Assembly: GCF_032854445.1 (NCBI RefSeq)
Contig: NC_088298.1
Coordinates: 16,171,504-16,235,503 of the forward strand
Length of the DNA: 64,000 bases
Source of the DNA: Liolophura sinensis
Lineage: Eukaryota; Mollusca; Polyplacophora; Chitonida; Chitonidae
Direction: 5' to 3'
Below the pieces are notes generated by a model. That model worked only from the letters and a program-made list of their open reading frames with translations, had not been told where the DNA came from and made no database searches. This document shows, in pieces, positions 34,103 to 45,350 of the stretch (the first letter of the stretch is position 1; every line of letters starts with the position of its first letter). The translations under genes and the position numbers were made by a program.

Positions 34103-34990
34103 TCACCGCTGGAGTGTCGTCAAGGTTTTGGGCTGCAATTTTTGCTTACATAGCTTGGTATTAACAAAAACCAACATTTCCCTGAAAACAACATAAATAT
34201 CACCGGGACAAATCTTTACCCCACAGAGGAAGAGAAACTCACTGTCTGTAAATATAATCACTTTCAGGGCGGGGCAATCAATGGAGTAGACTTTCTCCAC
34301 AGATCACTGCTTTCGGCGTTTATGCACTGAACTGTAAGAGGTTTTAGCTGTTGTAGAAAGTCTTTCATTTGGCGTGATATTTTCCATACACAACGCGTCA
34401 TAAACAAAGATATTTCTTGAAATGAAACCATCTTTCTCTCATTAATTTTCGTGAGTTGAATTGGGTTTTGCTGTGCCCGAATACTACAAAAAATGGACAG
34501 AAACATCTCAAGTTTGAAGAAAAATACACATGTTTGGTATAGTTCTTATCGCCGTTGGTCTTTTTCTGGAGTTGCAAAATTATGCTTAACCAATAAAGAT
34601 CTCACCATTCCACCGATTATAGCCCCAGGTAATGATTACACCTGCATCGTCACTGATATGGGATATCACGTCAAGTTTGCACAATTCGATTTGTCTCATA
34701 GCTACCCCATTGGCACCAGTTCCCTTATTACGCCTTAGAACTCTATTCTGAAGCGAGATAATCCGTAGAATCGAAGTTATTGCTTCTTGGTGTCCAGAAC
34801 ACTGGAAAACCAGTGTATTCAATTTCCGTACCGCAAACAAAGAGGATGAAATGTCTGTTACTATGGCTGTTTAATTTCCTGCAATTTGTGACTGGAATTA
34901 CGGATGGCATTCCGCTCGTTTTCAGACCGCCTGCTTGGTGAAGGTTTTCAATACATCTCATCAGTGGAGAGTCAGTGACACTATACATAG
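34103..34990 (-). other. coding-like open frames, possible gene remnant
   Basis: Four overlapping minus-strand frames (34103-34300, 34264-34506, 34586-34840, 34743-34988) cover most of this stretch. Their translations look less random than neighbours, with stretches such as RQMKDFLQQLKPLTVQC and VIITWGYNRWNGEIF. No single frame is long and no family was recognised. It could be a frameshifted gene or transposon relic, or chance. Confidence 0.2.
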
Positions 34991-35200
34991 GACCATTCCT
35001 TTGTTTAAACCAACGTCGTAATTATCTAAGGAAAAGTTAATTTAGTACCAGTTATGGACATTAAAAATATCTTTTTCTCAGTTCCATTCTCTCCAATCGA
35101 GTCGAGATGTTGCAATACAGTTTGCGTACTTTTTGTTCTGCATAGGATGGACACCTGTTAAAAAGAAGCTAGTAACAAGGAAAAACGACAACAGAGACCA

Positions 35201-35299
35201 TTAGTTAGAAGTTATAAGTTGTAACGTGTAACTTCAGTCTAGATTAGGGGATTAATTGTAGTTTAAAGTTACAATTTACAACTTGTAACTTCTAACTAA
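35201..35299. repeat. inverted repeat, ~37-bp arms
   Basis: The left arm starts TTAGTTAGAAGTTATAAGTT and the right arm ends AACTTGTAACTTCTAACTAA. Arms of about 37 bp pair with only a few mismatches around a ~25-base loop containing a CTAGATTAGGGGATT stretch. It could be a small foldback element or simply a cruciform-forming palindrome. Confidence 0.9.
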
Positions 35300-35889
35300 A
35301 GGTATCTAATTGTAGCAATTGTGACTATATGCAAAGTCATCCACTCAGATCGTAAAGTGATGGTGTAAGTATTGGTGATCTCTACAGCAGTGAATCTCTT
35401 GATGTCCCTTGTATTTTCCTACCAGCGCCACCCCTTCCACATGTACATTAGTCTGATCTACGTTGCAGAGTTCAGTGAACGCCAGCGATCAAATAAAGTA
35501 AATCAACATTAATTCTGACTTTAGACAACAAGCCATGGTGGAGAATGTTCCCTGTCTAGAATCATTAGGGCTAAAACTGCGTATGGCCAGTCTGTTCTTT
35601 TATTCAAGCTTTTGCAAAAACGGTTTGTTAGAAAACTGGCAACGTAATACCAACGTATCACTCGTGAGTTTCAGATTAAAAAACTTATAAGGTCAATATT
35701 AAAAATGACCAATTGTCAGTCCAGCTTTGGCCCAAGTCGCCAATACTGAAGAACATATGTCAAGACCAGTGATGTCAAATAAATTGCAATTAACATCACT
35801 CCATTTTTGTTACCTAATTCTTAGAATTCTTAGAAGAGTTCTTAGAAGAGTTAGAATAAACCCTAACTGAAATAAATTAAGGAGAGGCC

Positions 35890-36917
35890 GTATTTCACCG
35901 GTTACATGTGAGCATTTGCCACTAATCGCACTGTCGGCGTTGTTCTGGTTTCACTCTCTATGCTGCAGCCGTATTTCACCGGTTACGTGTGACCATTTGC
36001 CACTAATCGCACTGTCGGCGTTGCTCTGGTTTCACTCTCTATGCCGCAGCCGTATTTTACCGGCTACATGTGACCATTTGCCACTAATCGCAGTGTTGTC
36101 GTTGCTCTGGTTTCACTCTCTATGATGCAGCCGTATTTCGCCGGCTCAATGTGGCCATTTGCCACTAATCGCAATTTTGTCGCTGCTCTGGTTTCACTCT
36201 CTATGCCGCAGCCGTATTTCACCGGCTACATGTGACCATTTGTCACTAATCGCAGTGTCGTCGCTGCTCTGGTTTCACTCTCTATGCTGCAGCCGTATTT
36301 CGCCGGCTCCATGTGACCATTTGCCACTAATCGCAGTGTCGTCGCTGCTCTGGTTTCACTCTCTATGCCGCAGCCGTATTTCTCCGGCTACATGTGACCA
36401 TTTGCCACTAATCGCAGTGTTGTCGTAGCTCTGGTTTCACTGTCTATGCTGCAGCTGTATTTCACCGGCTACATGTGACCATTTGCCACTAATCGCAGTG
36501 TCGTCGCTGCTCTGGTTTCACTCTCTATGCCGCAGCCGTATTTCACCGGTTACGTGTGACCATTTGCCACTAATAGCGCTGTCGTCACTGCTCTGGATTC
36601 ACTCTCTATGAGACAGCTACATTTCACCGGTTACCATTATGTATATTTGATGTATTCTTTAAAACTTTTTTCCTAGGAGCCTAAAGCCGTGTATGCCGGG
36701 GGAGATACTTGTCACTAATCGCAGTGTTGTCGTTGCTCTGGTTTCACTCTCTATGCTGCAGCCGTATTTCACCGGCTACATGTGACCATTTGCCATTAAT
36801 CGCAGTGTCGTTGCTCTAGTTTCACGCTCTATGCCTCAGCTGTATTTCACCGGTTACGTGTGACTATTTGCCATTAATAGCACTGTCGTCACTGCTCTGG
36901 ATTCACTCTCTATACTG
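35890..36917 (-). repeat. 81-bp satellite derived from R3
   Basis: GTATTTCACCGG begins units at 35890, 35971, 36052, 36133, 36214, 36295, 36376, 36457, 36538 and 36619, exactly 81 apart. About two and a half more units follow after a foreign segment at 36634-36712. Read on the minus strand, each unit (AGAGAGTGAAACCAGAGC, TGGCAAATGGTCACA, CCGGTGAAATAC) matches the first ~80 bp of the dispersed R3 repeat. Confidence 0.95.
36634..36712 (+). repeat. ~73-bp segment copied into the satellite
   Basis: The segment from ATTATGTATATTTG through CTTTAAAACTT and CCTAGGAGCCTAAAGCCGTG to GGGGGAGATACTT matches 37448-37521 almost exactly. It replaces about 14 bp of one satellite unit. Confidence 0.9.
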
Positions 36918-36949
36918 TACGTAATTATATTTAACTGAAGTAGATCAAT

Positions 36950-37260
36950 CATGATTTGTATTTCGATTGGCAAAGTCATCAAAGCTTGCTGAAAAGAAAC
37001 CAGTAGAGCTAACAACAATCCTATCTCGGCTTTTGTGTCTTTGAAATAAGAGCAATTTCCTGGACATTTCACATCAGAAACAATAATCTTCGAGTTTCCC
37101 TCTGTTTCATGGTATTGCTGAAGCAATAGTATGCCATGAGATAACGGTGCGACACGTGGCCCGATATTCGGAGATATTGATTGGGGTATCTTATCTCAGG
37201 CCATGACGTGTTTCGGCTTAGAAAGAACTGTCTCTATGCTCGTCTCAACGTTCTAAAAAT
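36950..37260 (-). repeat. R4 dispersed repeat, copy 1
   Basis: CATGAGATAACGGTGCGACA and AATAATCTTCGAGTTTCCCT match 42120-42440, and the first also matches 40320-40520. On the minus strand all three give a short similar peptide (VISW.T.AS), so an old coding segment is possible. Confidence 0.6.
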
Positions 37261-37586
37261 TGAACATTTCGTCTTTCAGTAGAGATTACAACGGGTGTTT
37301 CCGTGCAGCAGCTTTTACCACCTACTGCGTTGGTTTCTATTTTTCCATCATATATGAAATTGGAATTGATCAGTACGTGACAGAAATTTGTGTATTTTAA
37401 GTCCGAAAATAGTCGGTTCGAGAAGTGGAAAGACTTGTTTATAAATCATTATGTATATTTGTTGTATTCTTTAAAACTTTTTCCTAGGAGCCTAAAGCCG
37501 TGTATGCCGGGGGAGATACTTTCAAGGAAACAAAAGCATTGCTGTTGCTATATAATTGACCCACCTACGTTATGCATGTGTATTAG

Positions 37587-37893
37587 AGTTTTCCGAAAAA
37601 CAGTTACATAAATAATGTTAATAATGTATAGTTTTCCGACAAACAATTTACAGAGATCATGATAATAATGTTTAGTTTTCCGAAAAACAATTACAGAGAA
37701 CATGTTAATAATGTTTAATTTTGCGAAAAACCATTACATAGATAATGTTAATAATGTACAGTTTTCCGAAAAACAATTACATAAATAATGTTAATAATGT
37801 ATAGTTTTCCGACAAACAATTTCAGAAATCATGTTAATAATGTTTAGTTTTCCGAAAAACAATTACAGAGATCATGATAATAATGTTAATGTT
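37587..37893. repeat. 43-bp minisatellite, 7 units
   Basis: AGTTTTCCGA.AAACA begins units at 37587, 37630, 37674, 37717, 37760, 37803 and 37846. Each ends with ATGTTAATAATGT or a variant. Adjacent units alternate between GACAAACAATTT and GAAAAACAATTA types, hinting at a two-unit higher-order repeat. Confidence 0.95.
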
Positions 37894-38774
37894 AATAATA
37901 AAATTTTGTTCTAGAAATCTTTGGTAAATGAAAATAGGTGTTAATAAAAAACCGAAAATTTATAAGTTTGTTGGTTCTCCGCTATCAACTTACAGACTTA
38001 AATTTGGTAACCTTTTGTCGTGTTTGTGCCAAACGATTTGAAATATCTTGATCGACTGCCAGAGGAAAATTAACTGAAGGACATCTTTCTGGCGATTTAA
38101 CAAAATGATGTTTATGAGAAAACTCTTTCTCAATCATAAGAGGTTAATGGCTGATCGAGGTAGGCGTACACTTGCTGCTATTTACTATTTTCTCCGTCAT
38201 CTGTCCGAAATGATTCTTGGATAAAAAAATTTACCTGTACTTTAGACCGTTAAACAAATTACATAGCGAAAGATAATGGTTTTTCCAAATGCGAAGAGGC
38301 TTTCTGTCTTTTGAGGTATAAAAATCATTACGGCGAACATGCGCATTGTGTCCAACTAACTGCCATTTGAAAAAATATAACTAAATGAGTCACTGCAAGC
38401 TGTCATCGTATATTTCCAAACCAGACAAAACTGGTCACGAAAAAAACAATTTAGACAGTATTTTGTTGACTTGATATAGTACTACATGTAAATCTGGTCA
38501 TCAGCACAACAGGGAAATTTAAAACAACATATAAACAAGTGGTATAACTGGCAAACAATGTGTTCTGTCTGTCAGCTTTCTCCACTCCTCAGTCCGTCTG
38601 TTTGGCTGCGTCCTAAAAAAAGGTTGTAATGCGACTTGCTTTGTAAATTTTAGGAAGTTTAATACCAAGTTATTGCTTGGGCTATTCTAAAATAACAGTC
38701 AAAATTTCATTGGATTTGCGCTAATCTAGTTTCACAAAGAAATCCATGATGTATGTTCTTTAATTATTTTTAAT

Positions 38775-38965
38775 TGTGAGATCAGAATGAAGCAAGACTG
38801 TGAGATCAGAATGAAGCAAGACTGTGAGATCAGAATGAAGCAAGACTGTGAAGTCAGAATGAAGCAAGACTGAGAGATCAGGAAGAAGCAAGACTGTAAG
38901 ATCAGGATGAAGCAAGACTGTGAGATCAGAATGAAGCAAGACTGAGATCAGAATGAAGCAAGACT
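38775..38965. repeat. 24-bp minisatellite, 8 units
   Basis: Units TGTGAGATCAGAATGAAGCA plus AGAC repeat eight times with few changes (one GAAGTCAG, one GGAAGAAG, one 2-bp deletion). Confidence 0.95.
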
Positions 38966-39647
38966 AATCAAACTGAAAACTAAAGCATAGATTGAATTTA
39001 CAGACATTCGTAAACCAGCGGTGAACCAATATAAAAGACCAAATAAAAAAACCACAACTCTTAAATGTGAAGGTTAGAATTTCATTCGCAGCAATAATTC
39101 CGACACCCACCTACAAATCAGCAGCCTGCCATACAAACAGCTTGCTTCTCTCCTGTTGGATGGAACCAATCTGACACTGACAATAGTGAAATAAACGTTT
39201 TCTAGAAGACACCGTTAAGACGATCAAGACAATCCATCACCATAGGCCATCAACTCTTGCAGTGACTGTTTTCCAATTCTTAATTGATATTTAACCTGGA
39301 TCATTGCATGCAATCAGACCACGGCGAAGTTAAAGACAAGTGATGTTTGTAATGATCTTATCCAAGGCTTTGCAAACAACATCACAGGTTATTTTTTCAA
39401 CGAAATGCCATTCATTTAAAGTTCTATATATTATGAATAATTTGGCTTCCAATTTGTTAAGATTTTATCTGTTTCCACTGTTTTCAAAGCAATCTTCACC
39501 AGAAATTCTTTGGTACATTTTTTTAAAGGTGAATTCCAAACAAAGGAATTGTCCTTCTCAAAATCAGCTAAAACTGATGTTCGCAGGATAAAAGAAGTTT
39601 TAAGTCATGGGATTAGCACTCGCATTCTTTAAAACTATTATGTCTTA

Positions 39648-39755
39648 CCTCCGAGGTCTGCCTGGTATCCTCTTACCATAATGCTTGCCGCCATTTTTCA
39701 TCTTCTTCCTCAATAACCTATATCCGCCATCAAAGTGAAATATTTTTTAGCTTTA
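39648..39755 (+). mobile_element. SINE-A relic, heavily decayed
   Basis: CGAGGTCTGCCTGGTATCCT, TACCATAATGCTTGCCGCC and then AGTGAAATATTTTTTAG are recognisable. The middle is disrupted and the tail is gone. Confidence 0.55.
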
Positions 39756-39825
39756 TTTTAATCAACGTTCAAATCAGGAAAATCAAGATTGACTGACGTC
39801 AAATACACGGCATTCAATGCTTTTT

Positions 39826-39985
39826 TATTATATTTATTTATTAATTTGATTAGTGTTTTGCGCCGTACTCAAGAATATTTTACTTTTACGACGGCGGCCA
39901 GCATTATGATGAGAGGAAACCAGAAATAGCCCGGGGAAAACCTACAACCACCCGCAGGCTGCTGCCAGACTTCTCATTATAGTGT
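39826..39985 (-). mobile_element. SINE-A, 5' truncated
   Basis: Tail and core (ATTTATTAATTTGATTAGTG, GCGCCGTACTCAAGAATATT), GACGGCGGCCAGCATTATGA and body to CGCAGGCTGCTGCCAGAC. It stops before CCGGCCGTACG. No clear flanking duplication. Confidence 0.85.
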
Positions 39986-40184
39986 GCATATCAACAACTG
40001 AATGAGGCTGTTGATGACTTGTGTTCACATTGGCAACATCATAAACGTTTGGCGAGAAACAACATTCAGATGGATAACAATATTATCCCGGGTTTTAGCG
40101 CCTTTGACGTCAATGCAAACACTTTCAAAGGGGTCAACATATTGTCTGGATTTTCACAATAGAAACAGAATTTCGTAATATATA

Positions 40185-40530
40185 TATACTTTCTTAGTTC
40201 TTAGGTGGTTTGAGTGGAGGGTTGTTTTGGAAATTGGCGTTGCCATTATTGACCTGGATCGTCCATTTTGGTTGACGACTGGCAGATGTATGTCTTCTGT
40301 TGACGTTTAAATTTAAGGAGGTGATCCCTGTAATCGATGGTCCAGTTGACGCAAGAGTACGCCATGAGATAACGGCCCGCCTTGTGACCCCATATCCGAA
40401 GATTTTTTTTATCAAAGCTAACTTAACGCAGCCGTGAAATATTTCCGCTTGATTAAGGTTGCCGGTGTTGGCCTGTGGGAACGTGCGAGACACGCGCATT
40501 TCTCCAAAATACCAAGAACTGAGAACGCTT
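40185..40530 (-). repeat. R2 piece plus R4 copy 2
   Basis: The minus strand starts R4-like (TTCTCCAAAATACC region, GCCATGAGATAACGGCCCGC on the plus strand) and continues into R2-like ATGGACGATCCAGGTCAATA and CCACCTAAGAACTAAGAAAG. The 101-codon open frame at 40194-40499 falls here and is not called a gene. Confidence 0.6.
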
Positions 40531-40610
40531 TATTCTGACGACATATTGACACTAGAGGTACCATGACTAGAAAACATGATTCACAATTCCCAAGCAGAAG
40601 CCAAGAAAAT

Positions 40611-40761
40611 TTGATTTATCTGATTTATTTGACTATTGTTTTACGCCGTACCTTATACGACGTCGACCAGCATTATGGTGGAAGAAAACTGGATAGAGCC
40701 CGTGGAAAACCCACGACCATCCCCTAGTTTCTGGCAGACCTTCCCAGGTACGGGCGGAGAG
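40611..40761 (-). mobile_element. SINE-A, 5' truncated, 14-bp flanks with microhomology
   Basis: Left part: TTGATTTATCTGATTTATTT tail, TTTTACGCCGTACC core, then GACCAGCATTATGGTGGAAG and body to CGGGCGGAGAG. The 14-bp repeat GAAGCCAAGAAAAT is at 40597-40610 and 40762-40775. The first part of it (GGAAGCCA) is also SINE-A body sequence, so the truncated 5' end joined the target where the two matched. Confidence 0.9.
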
Positions 40762-40789
40762 GAAGCCAAGAAAATCATTGTACCCCAAG

Positions 40790-41460
40790 TGTATTTGGGT
40801 GCTTGTAAACCCACACCAGAGAAGATTGAAAAATTGCTTCTCCATATTTATAATAATAGCAATCACCTTTTTTTAGAAGAAACACCTGACAGTATTCTAG
40901 TGTTTTAGCCGTCCAGGATCAAACTGATTAGGCACTTACCCGAAGTTCCCAACGAAAACCTAAGAAATAGTTATAGGATCGTTTTCGCACATTATGGCTT
41001 TCGCTTATTTTTAGGCCATTCTCCTGCAAACGTCAGACAAACTACACCTTTGATAAGGGAAACGCACGCCAGGTCACGATATGTCAACGATTAGTGAATC
41101 AATGCGTGGAAACAGATATTCGTATTCCAGCCGTGAAAAAATAAGGACGTTCCGGGTCAATAACCGCAAGGGTAATTCCCAAAACGACGTTTAACACAAA
41201 CTACCAAAGAAGTGAGAAATTATATAAAGTACAAAAATAGAACGGAATTATACAATGGGAAGCGGTCAAACTCCCCACAAAATTTTCAAGGAAAACCTAA
41301 CAAATGTGCTTGATGGCTTTCGCGTATTTGTAAATCATTCTCCGGCAAGGACGTCAGATAATCCACACCTTTGATGATGGAAACGTTCGCCAAGTCACGA
41401 TATGTCACTGATTAGCGAGCCAGTTTGACTTGCCACGCGTATCTGTCAAAATAAGATACT
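40790..41460. repeat. duplicated block, copy 1
   Basis: TTGTAAACCCACACCAGAGA, CCATATTTATAATAATAGCA and GTCACGATATGTCA.CGATTAG correspond to 42785-43260. Within this copy the stretch with TGGCTTTCGC..ATTT and GTCACGATATGTCA occurs twice (about 40980-41110 and 41290-41450), separated by an R2 repeat at 41140-41280. Confidence 0.65.
41140..41280 (+). repeat. R2 dispersed repeat
   Basis: ATAAGGACGTTCCGGGTCAA, AATTCCCAAAACGACGTTTA, TATATAAAGTACAAAAATAG, as at 8519 and 29590. Confidence 0.75.
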
Positions 41461-42119
41461 GACAGAAAAAATGCTGCCTATAGGCCCATTCATGAACTTC
41501 CGGCCTTCTCGATCAATCAGCAGCAAAAGAAGAATGCTCACATAAACCAATCAACGGAAGATAAAAAGTTAATACTTTTTCAGGATATTGGATATGGCTT
41601 AACGAAAAGTCCTCCTTTAAAGTCAATCGGTATTAAAGATCAGATCATTATATGGCTGACAACATGAATTCTACTAACTCTGACTCGCCAATGACTAGTA
41701 TGTACTAGCCCGTTAATATACCGTAATGTGGTGGAGTCTAATTTTCTTGTTATTGATTTGTAAATTTGACAACAACATGGTATTGTGACAAATTCAGAGA
41801 AATGGCATGTAAATTTCCAGTAACATAACAGTGCTACGTTATTTGCCTAATTCTGCTAAAAGCCATGGTGCATGCAATCTTTTACTACCTAATCATTTGC
41901 ATGAAGAGTTAGAATATAATACTGTGCTTTATCCTGTTTTTGCCCCCCCCTCCCCCCTCACACACACAAACACACTACCCCACGTTAATCTTCTCTACTC
42001 CATCAAAGGGAAATTGTTTTAAGCTCGATGTAAATCGACGATCTAATTAAATAAAATGAGACTGACTGAATTGAAATGTACAGTAAACCATAAAATAATA
42101 GATGCCTGCAAATGCACCA

Positions 42120-43460
42120 TGTTAATGATTTGTGTTATCATCAACCGGCCAAGTCATAGAACATACGAACGGATATCAGTAAATTTAAGACGGCAATCCA
42201 TTGCTAGACATTTCCCAGCAGAAACTATAATCCTCGAATTTCTCCAGTAATTGATGGTTTTGTTGACGCAACGGTAAGCCATGAAATAACGACACCTCAC
42301 ATGACCCAGTGCGCAGAGACTTTGATTAGGACTATCTTAACAGAGGCCATAAAATGTTTTCACTTGATTAGAACTGTTTGGATGTTAGCCTGCCTGAACG
42401 GAACATTTCTCCAAAACACTTGGGCATGGCTGATAGCGCTTTATACCTCTGCATGATGTACTGAAAAAACCAAGGCGCCTCCAGCTTTTCGTGTATATAA
42501 TATACTGATATTGGACCGTCCAAGGTCCACTTTCACAAAACTTCGTATGTCACATTCCTCGTAATTTTTTTCGTAAAGGAAGTTGCTAGGTTATAGTGCC
42601 ATGAGGCGACTTGGTTTACGAGAAGTTGCCTAGGTTATAGTGCCATAATGCAACGTGATTTACGAGAAGTTGCCTGGGTTAAAGTACTGCAAGGCGACGT
42701 GATTTACGAAAAGTTGCCTAGGTTATAGTGCCATAAGGCGACGTGATTTACAAAAAGCAATATGACTGGCAATATGATTTATGTTTTCGTACCAGAAACC
42801 AACAGTGAAACAGTGTGTAGGCAGTTGTAAACCCATTCCAGAAGATATTGGGAAATTTCTTGCCCATATTTATAATAATGTTTAGGACCTGTTGACAGAA
42901 ACCATATAGAAAAAAAGATGCCAATGGTAATATTGATCTATATCTTTTGGGAAAATCTGTTTAATATTAAACGACAACTGAACTAACACATCTGTTTGTA
43001 TAGGTGTCACGATGACCAAAATTTGTCATTTCACCAAACAGTATTTTCTTCGATAAGGATGACATTGGTAAACAACTTTGCCTAAATCGTCAAACAAAAA
43101 TTATCCTGGATCATTTTTACGCCTGCTTGTTGCCGCTTGTTTTAAATAATTCTCCGTCAAAGACCCCAGATTATCTGCGTGTTTGATGAGGGAACCAGAC
43201 GTCAGATCACGATGTGTCACCGATTAGCTCGCCAACCTGATCTGTCAAACGCACCTGTCAAAATAGGACCTGTTCTATTTCTCTGGCTAAGAGGGGAATT
43301 TGTGTTAAGAAAAACATACAGTCCCGAGGTCCTACTCTTGAAATTCCGGTCCTTTTGATCGGTCAACTGTTCAAGAAGCAGAGCAATGATATAACCCAAA
43401 TTACGGAAGGCAAAAAAGAATTCAGAGATTTCGATGTTCTCGGTTTAACTGAATGTGAAC
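42120..43460. repeat. R4 copy 3 and duplicated block, copy 2
   Basis: R4-like AATTGATGGTTTTGTTGACG and GCCATGAAATAACGACACC, then a 44-bp minisatellite (42581-42755), then TTGTAAACCCATTCCAGAAG, CCCATATTTATAATAATGTT and GTCACGATGTGTCACCGATTAG-like sequence. It repeats the order of 40185-41460, so a ~1.4-1.9 kb unit was duplicated. Confidence 0.65.
42581..42755. repeat. 44-bp minisatellite, 4 units
   Basis: AGTTGCCTAGGTTATAGTGC begins units at 42581, 42624, 42668 and 42712. Units end CGACGTGATTTACGAGA or variants. Confidence 0.9.
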
Positions 43461-44055
43461 TTTTGTACACGGTCGGTATGAAAATTTCTGTATGAAAGTA
43501 ACACTGTATACATCAGCGTAATCCCCATAAAATTAAACTAAAGCACCACGTGCTCTTTTAGCAATTGCAAGCTGTAATGGCTTCGTTTCACAGATACAGT
43601 GCTGAATTCTAATACTCTCCTGTATGCTCTGAACAAAAAAACACCCTTGTGTCCGCTGAACTTTTTTCTCAGATGACAGCTCTGCTCATTTCACGGATGA
43701 AGTCCCAGCTTTGATTGCATGTTACTGGTCCATAACGGGTTATTTGTGGCTGTATTACTCGGAAATGAACATTTTTAGACAAATAAATAAAAGAGGAAAC
43801 CATAAAATTAACAGGAAATGTCAATTTTCTCTTCTGGTTATCCGTTTTTTTCCCACGTTCCTATTTTTGTGCAGGCATGTTTCTTTGAAAACGGCGTGGA
43901 TGTGTTCCCGTGGCTAGAAGATAAGAAAGAGAAACTGTAATGGCATTGGTTTAAGACTGTCAACCAGGGGTAATTTAGAAATTCTTCCAACAGTTTAGGG
44001 TGGTTTAAGGAGAGCTTGTAGAATACGCTTGTTATGTAAGAATACACACGAGTAA

Positions 44056-44372
44056 TGAGTGATTGAGTGAGTGATTGCGGTTAAACGTCGTACTTAATAA
44101 TTTTTCAGTCAGATGACGCCGAAGGAATCCTTAGAGTGCATGCAATGTGCCTCCTTGTTGCAGGACGGATTTCCACCGCTCTTTTATCTAGTCCTGCTTC
44201 ACTGAGGCGCCTTACCGAAGGCAAGTAAGCCACCCCGCCGGAGCAATTATACTGATACTGGTCATTCAGTCATTACATGTTCCCTTCATGCTGAACGCCA
44301 AGCAAGGACATTAGAACTTCCTCTTTTAAGGTCTTAAGTGTGACTCGACCCAGATTTGACCCTGGAACTACC
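44056..44372 (-). mobile_element. SINE-B, head truncated
   Basis: The tail side GAGTGATTGAGTGAGTGATT and ACTTAATAATTTTTCAGTCA, body GATGACGCCGAAGGAATCCT and GTTGCAGGACGGATTTCC, and the box-B-like region GACTCGACCCAGATTTGACC are present. It ends near CTGGAACTACC, almost where the copy at 28226 ends, before box A. Confidence 0.9.
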
Positions 44373-44850
44373 ATTTGGAAGACAAATTATACTAGGATTT
44401 TCAACCAATCAGATTTAACAGCATATTTGGTGCTGAATTTGTTGTAAAACCATGTGGAGAACATATCCAATGCATTTCTCCATCTCCAAACAGATCTCTA
44501 CACTATATTCATGGGGAAAAGTGAGTAGAAACCTATGGAAACCTAATTTTATGTCTGAAGAGTAACATAACCATTTTGACTTGAGTAACTTTGATAAACA
44601 GAAGGATAAGAGAATGACTGAGCCATTTGAGCATTATAAGGGCCAGGCAGTTATATCTTTCATGAACATTAAGTTTAACTGAATAATATTTTAAACTTAA
44701 CGATTAGCTAAATTTTAGTTTTGTTTTTCCTACGGTTTTACATGGTCATAATGCGAGGGTGCTGTTATAGAAGAAGAGGAAAGGACAAACAAACGTGTCC
44801 GATGGAAAAGAACTGGAATCATCACAGAGACAGTGCATGCTATGGGATGG

Positions 44851-45350
44851 GATATGAGGAATTGTCAGCTCTTGACAAGTGATCCTCAATTCCAGCGAAC
44901 AGTATGGGATATGAGGATTTGTCAGCTCTTGACAAGTGATCCTCAACTCGGGCGAACAGTATGGGATATGAGGAATTGTCAGCTCTTGACAAGTGATCCT
45001 CAACTCGGGCGAACAGTATGAGATATGAGGAATTGTCAGCTCTTGACAAGTGATCCTCAACTCGGGCGAACAGTACGGGATATGAGGATTTGTCAGCCCT
45101 TGACAAGTGATCCTCAACTCGGGCGAACAGTATGAGATATGAGGAATTGTCAGCTCTTGACAAGTGATCCTCAACTCGGGCGAACAGTATGGGATATGAG
45201 GAATTGTCAGCTCTTGACAAGTGATCCTCAACTCGGGCGAACAGTACGGGATATGAGGATTTGTCAGCTCTTGACAAGTGATCCTCAACTCGGGCGAACA
45301 GTATGGGATATGAGGAATTGTCAGCTCTTGACAAGTGATATTCAACTCGG
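44851..45350. repeat. 57-bp satellite, 9 units, open in several frames
   Basis: GATATGAGGA starts units at 44851, 44908, 44965, 45022, 45079, 45136, 45193, 45250 and 45307. Units contain TTGTCAGCTCTTGACAAGTG and CTCAACTCGGGCGAACAG. Because 57 is divisible by 3, long frames appear on both strands (227 and 180 codons on minus, with 19-residue repeats such as PELRITCQELT and VEDHLSRADNSSYP). Two minus frames being open at once argues that neither is selected. A real repeat protein cannot be excluded. Confidence 0.9.

Noticed and set aside
35916-36428. Repetitive open frames (69 and 89 codons) on the plus strand
   Set aside because: 81 is divisible by 3, so the R3-derived satellite stays open by default; other units carry stops.
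40194-40499. 101-codon minus-strand frame
   Set aside because: It spans an R4-to-R2 repeat junction, and the other R4 copies carry stops in this frame.
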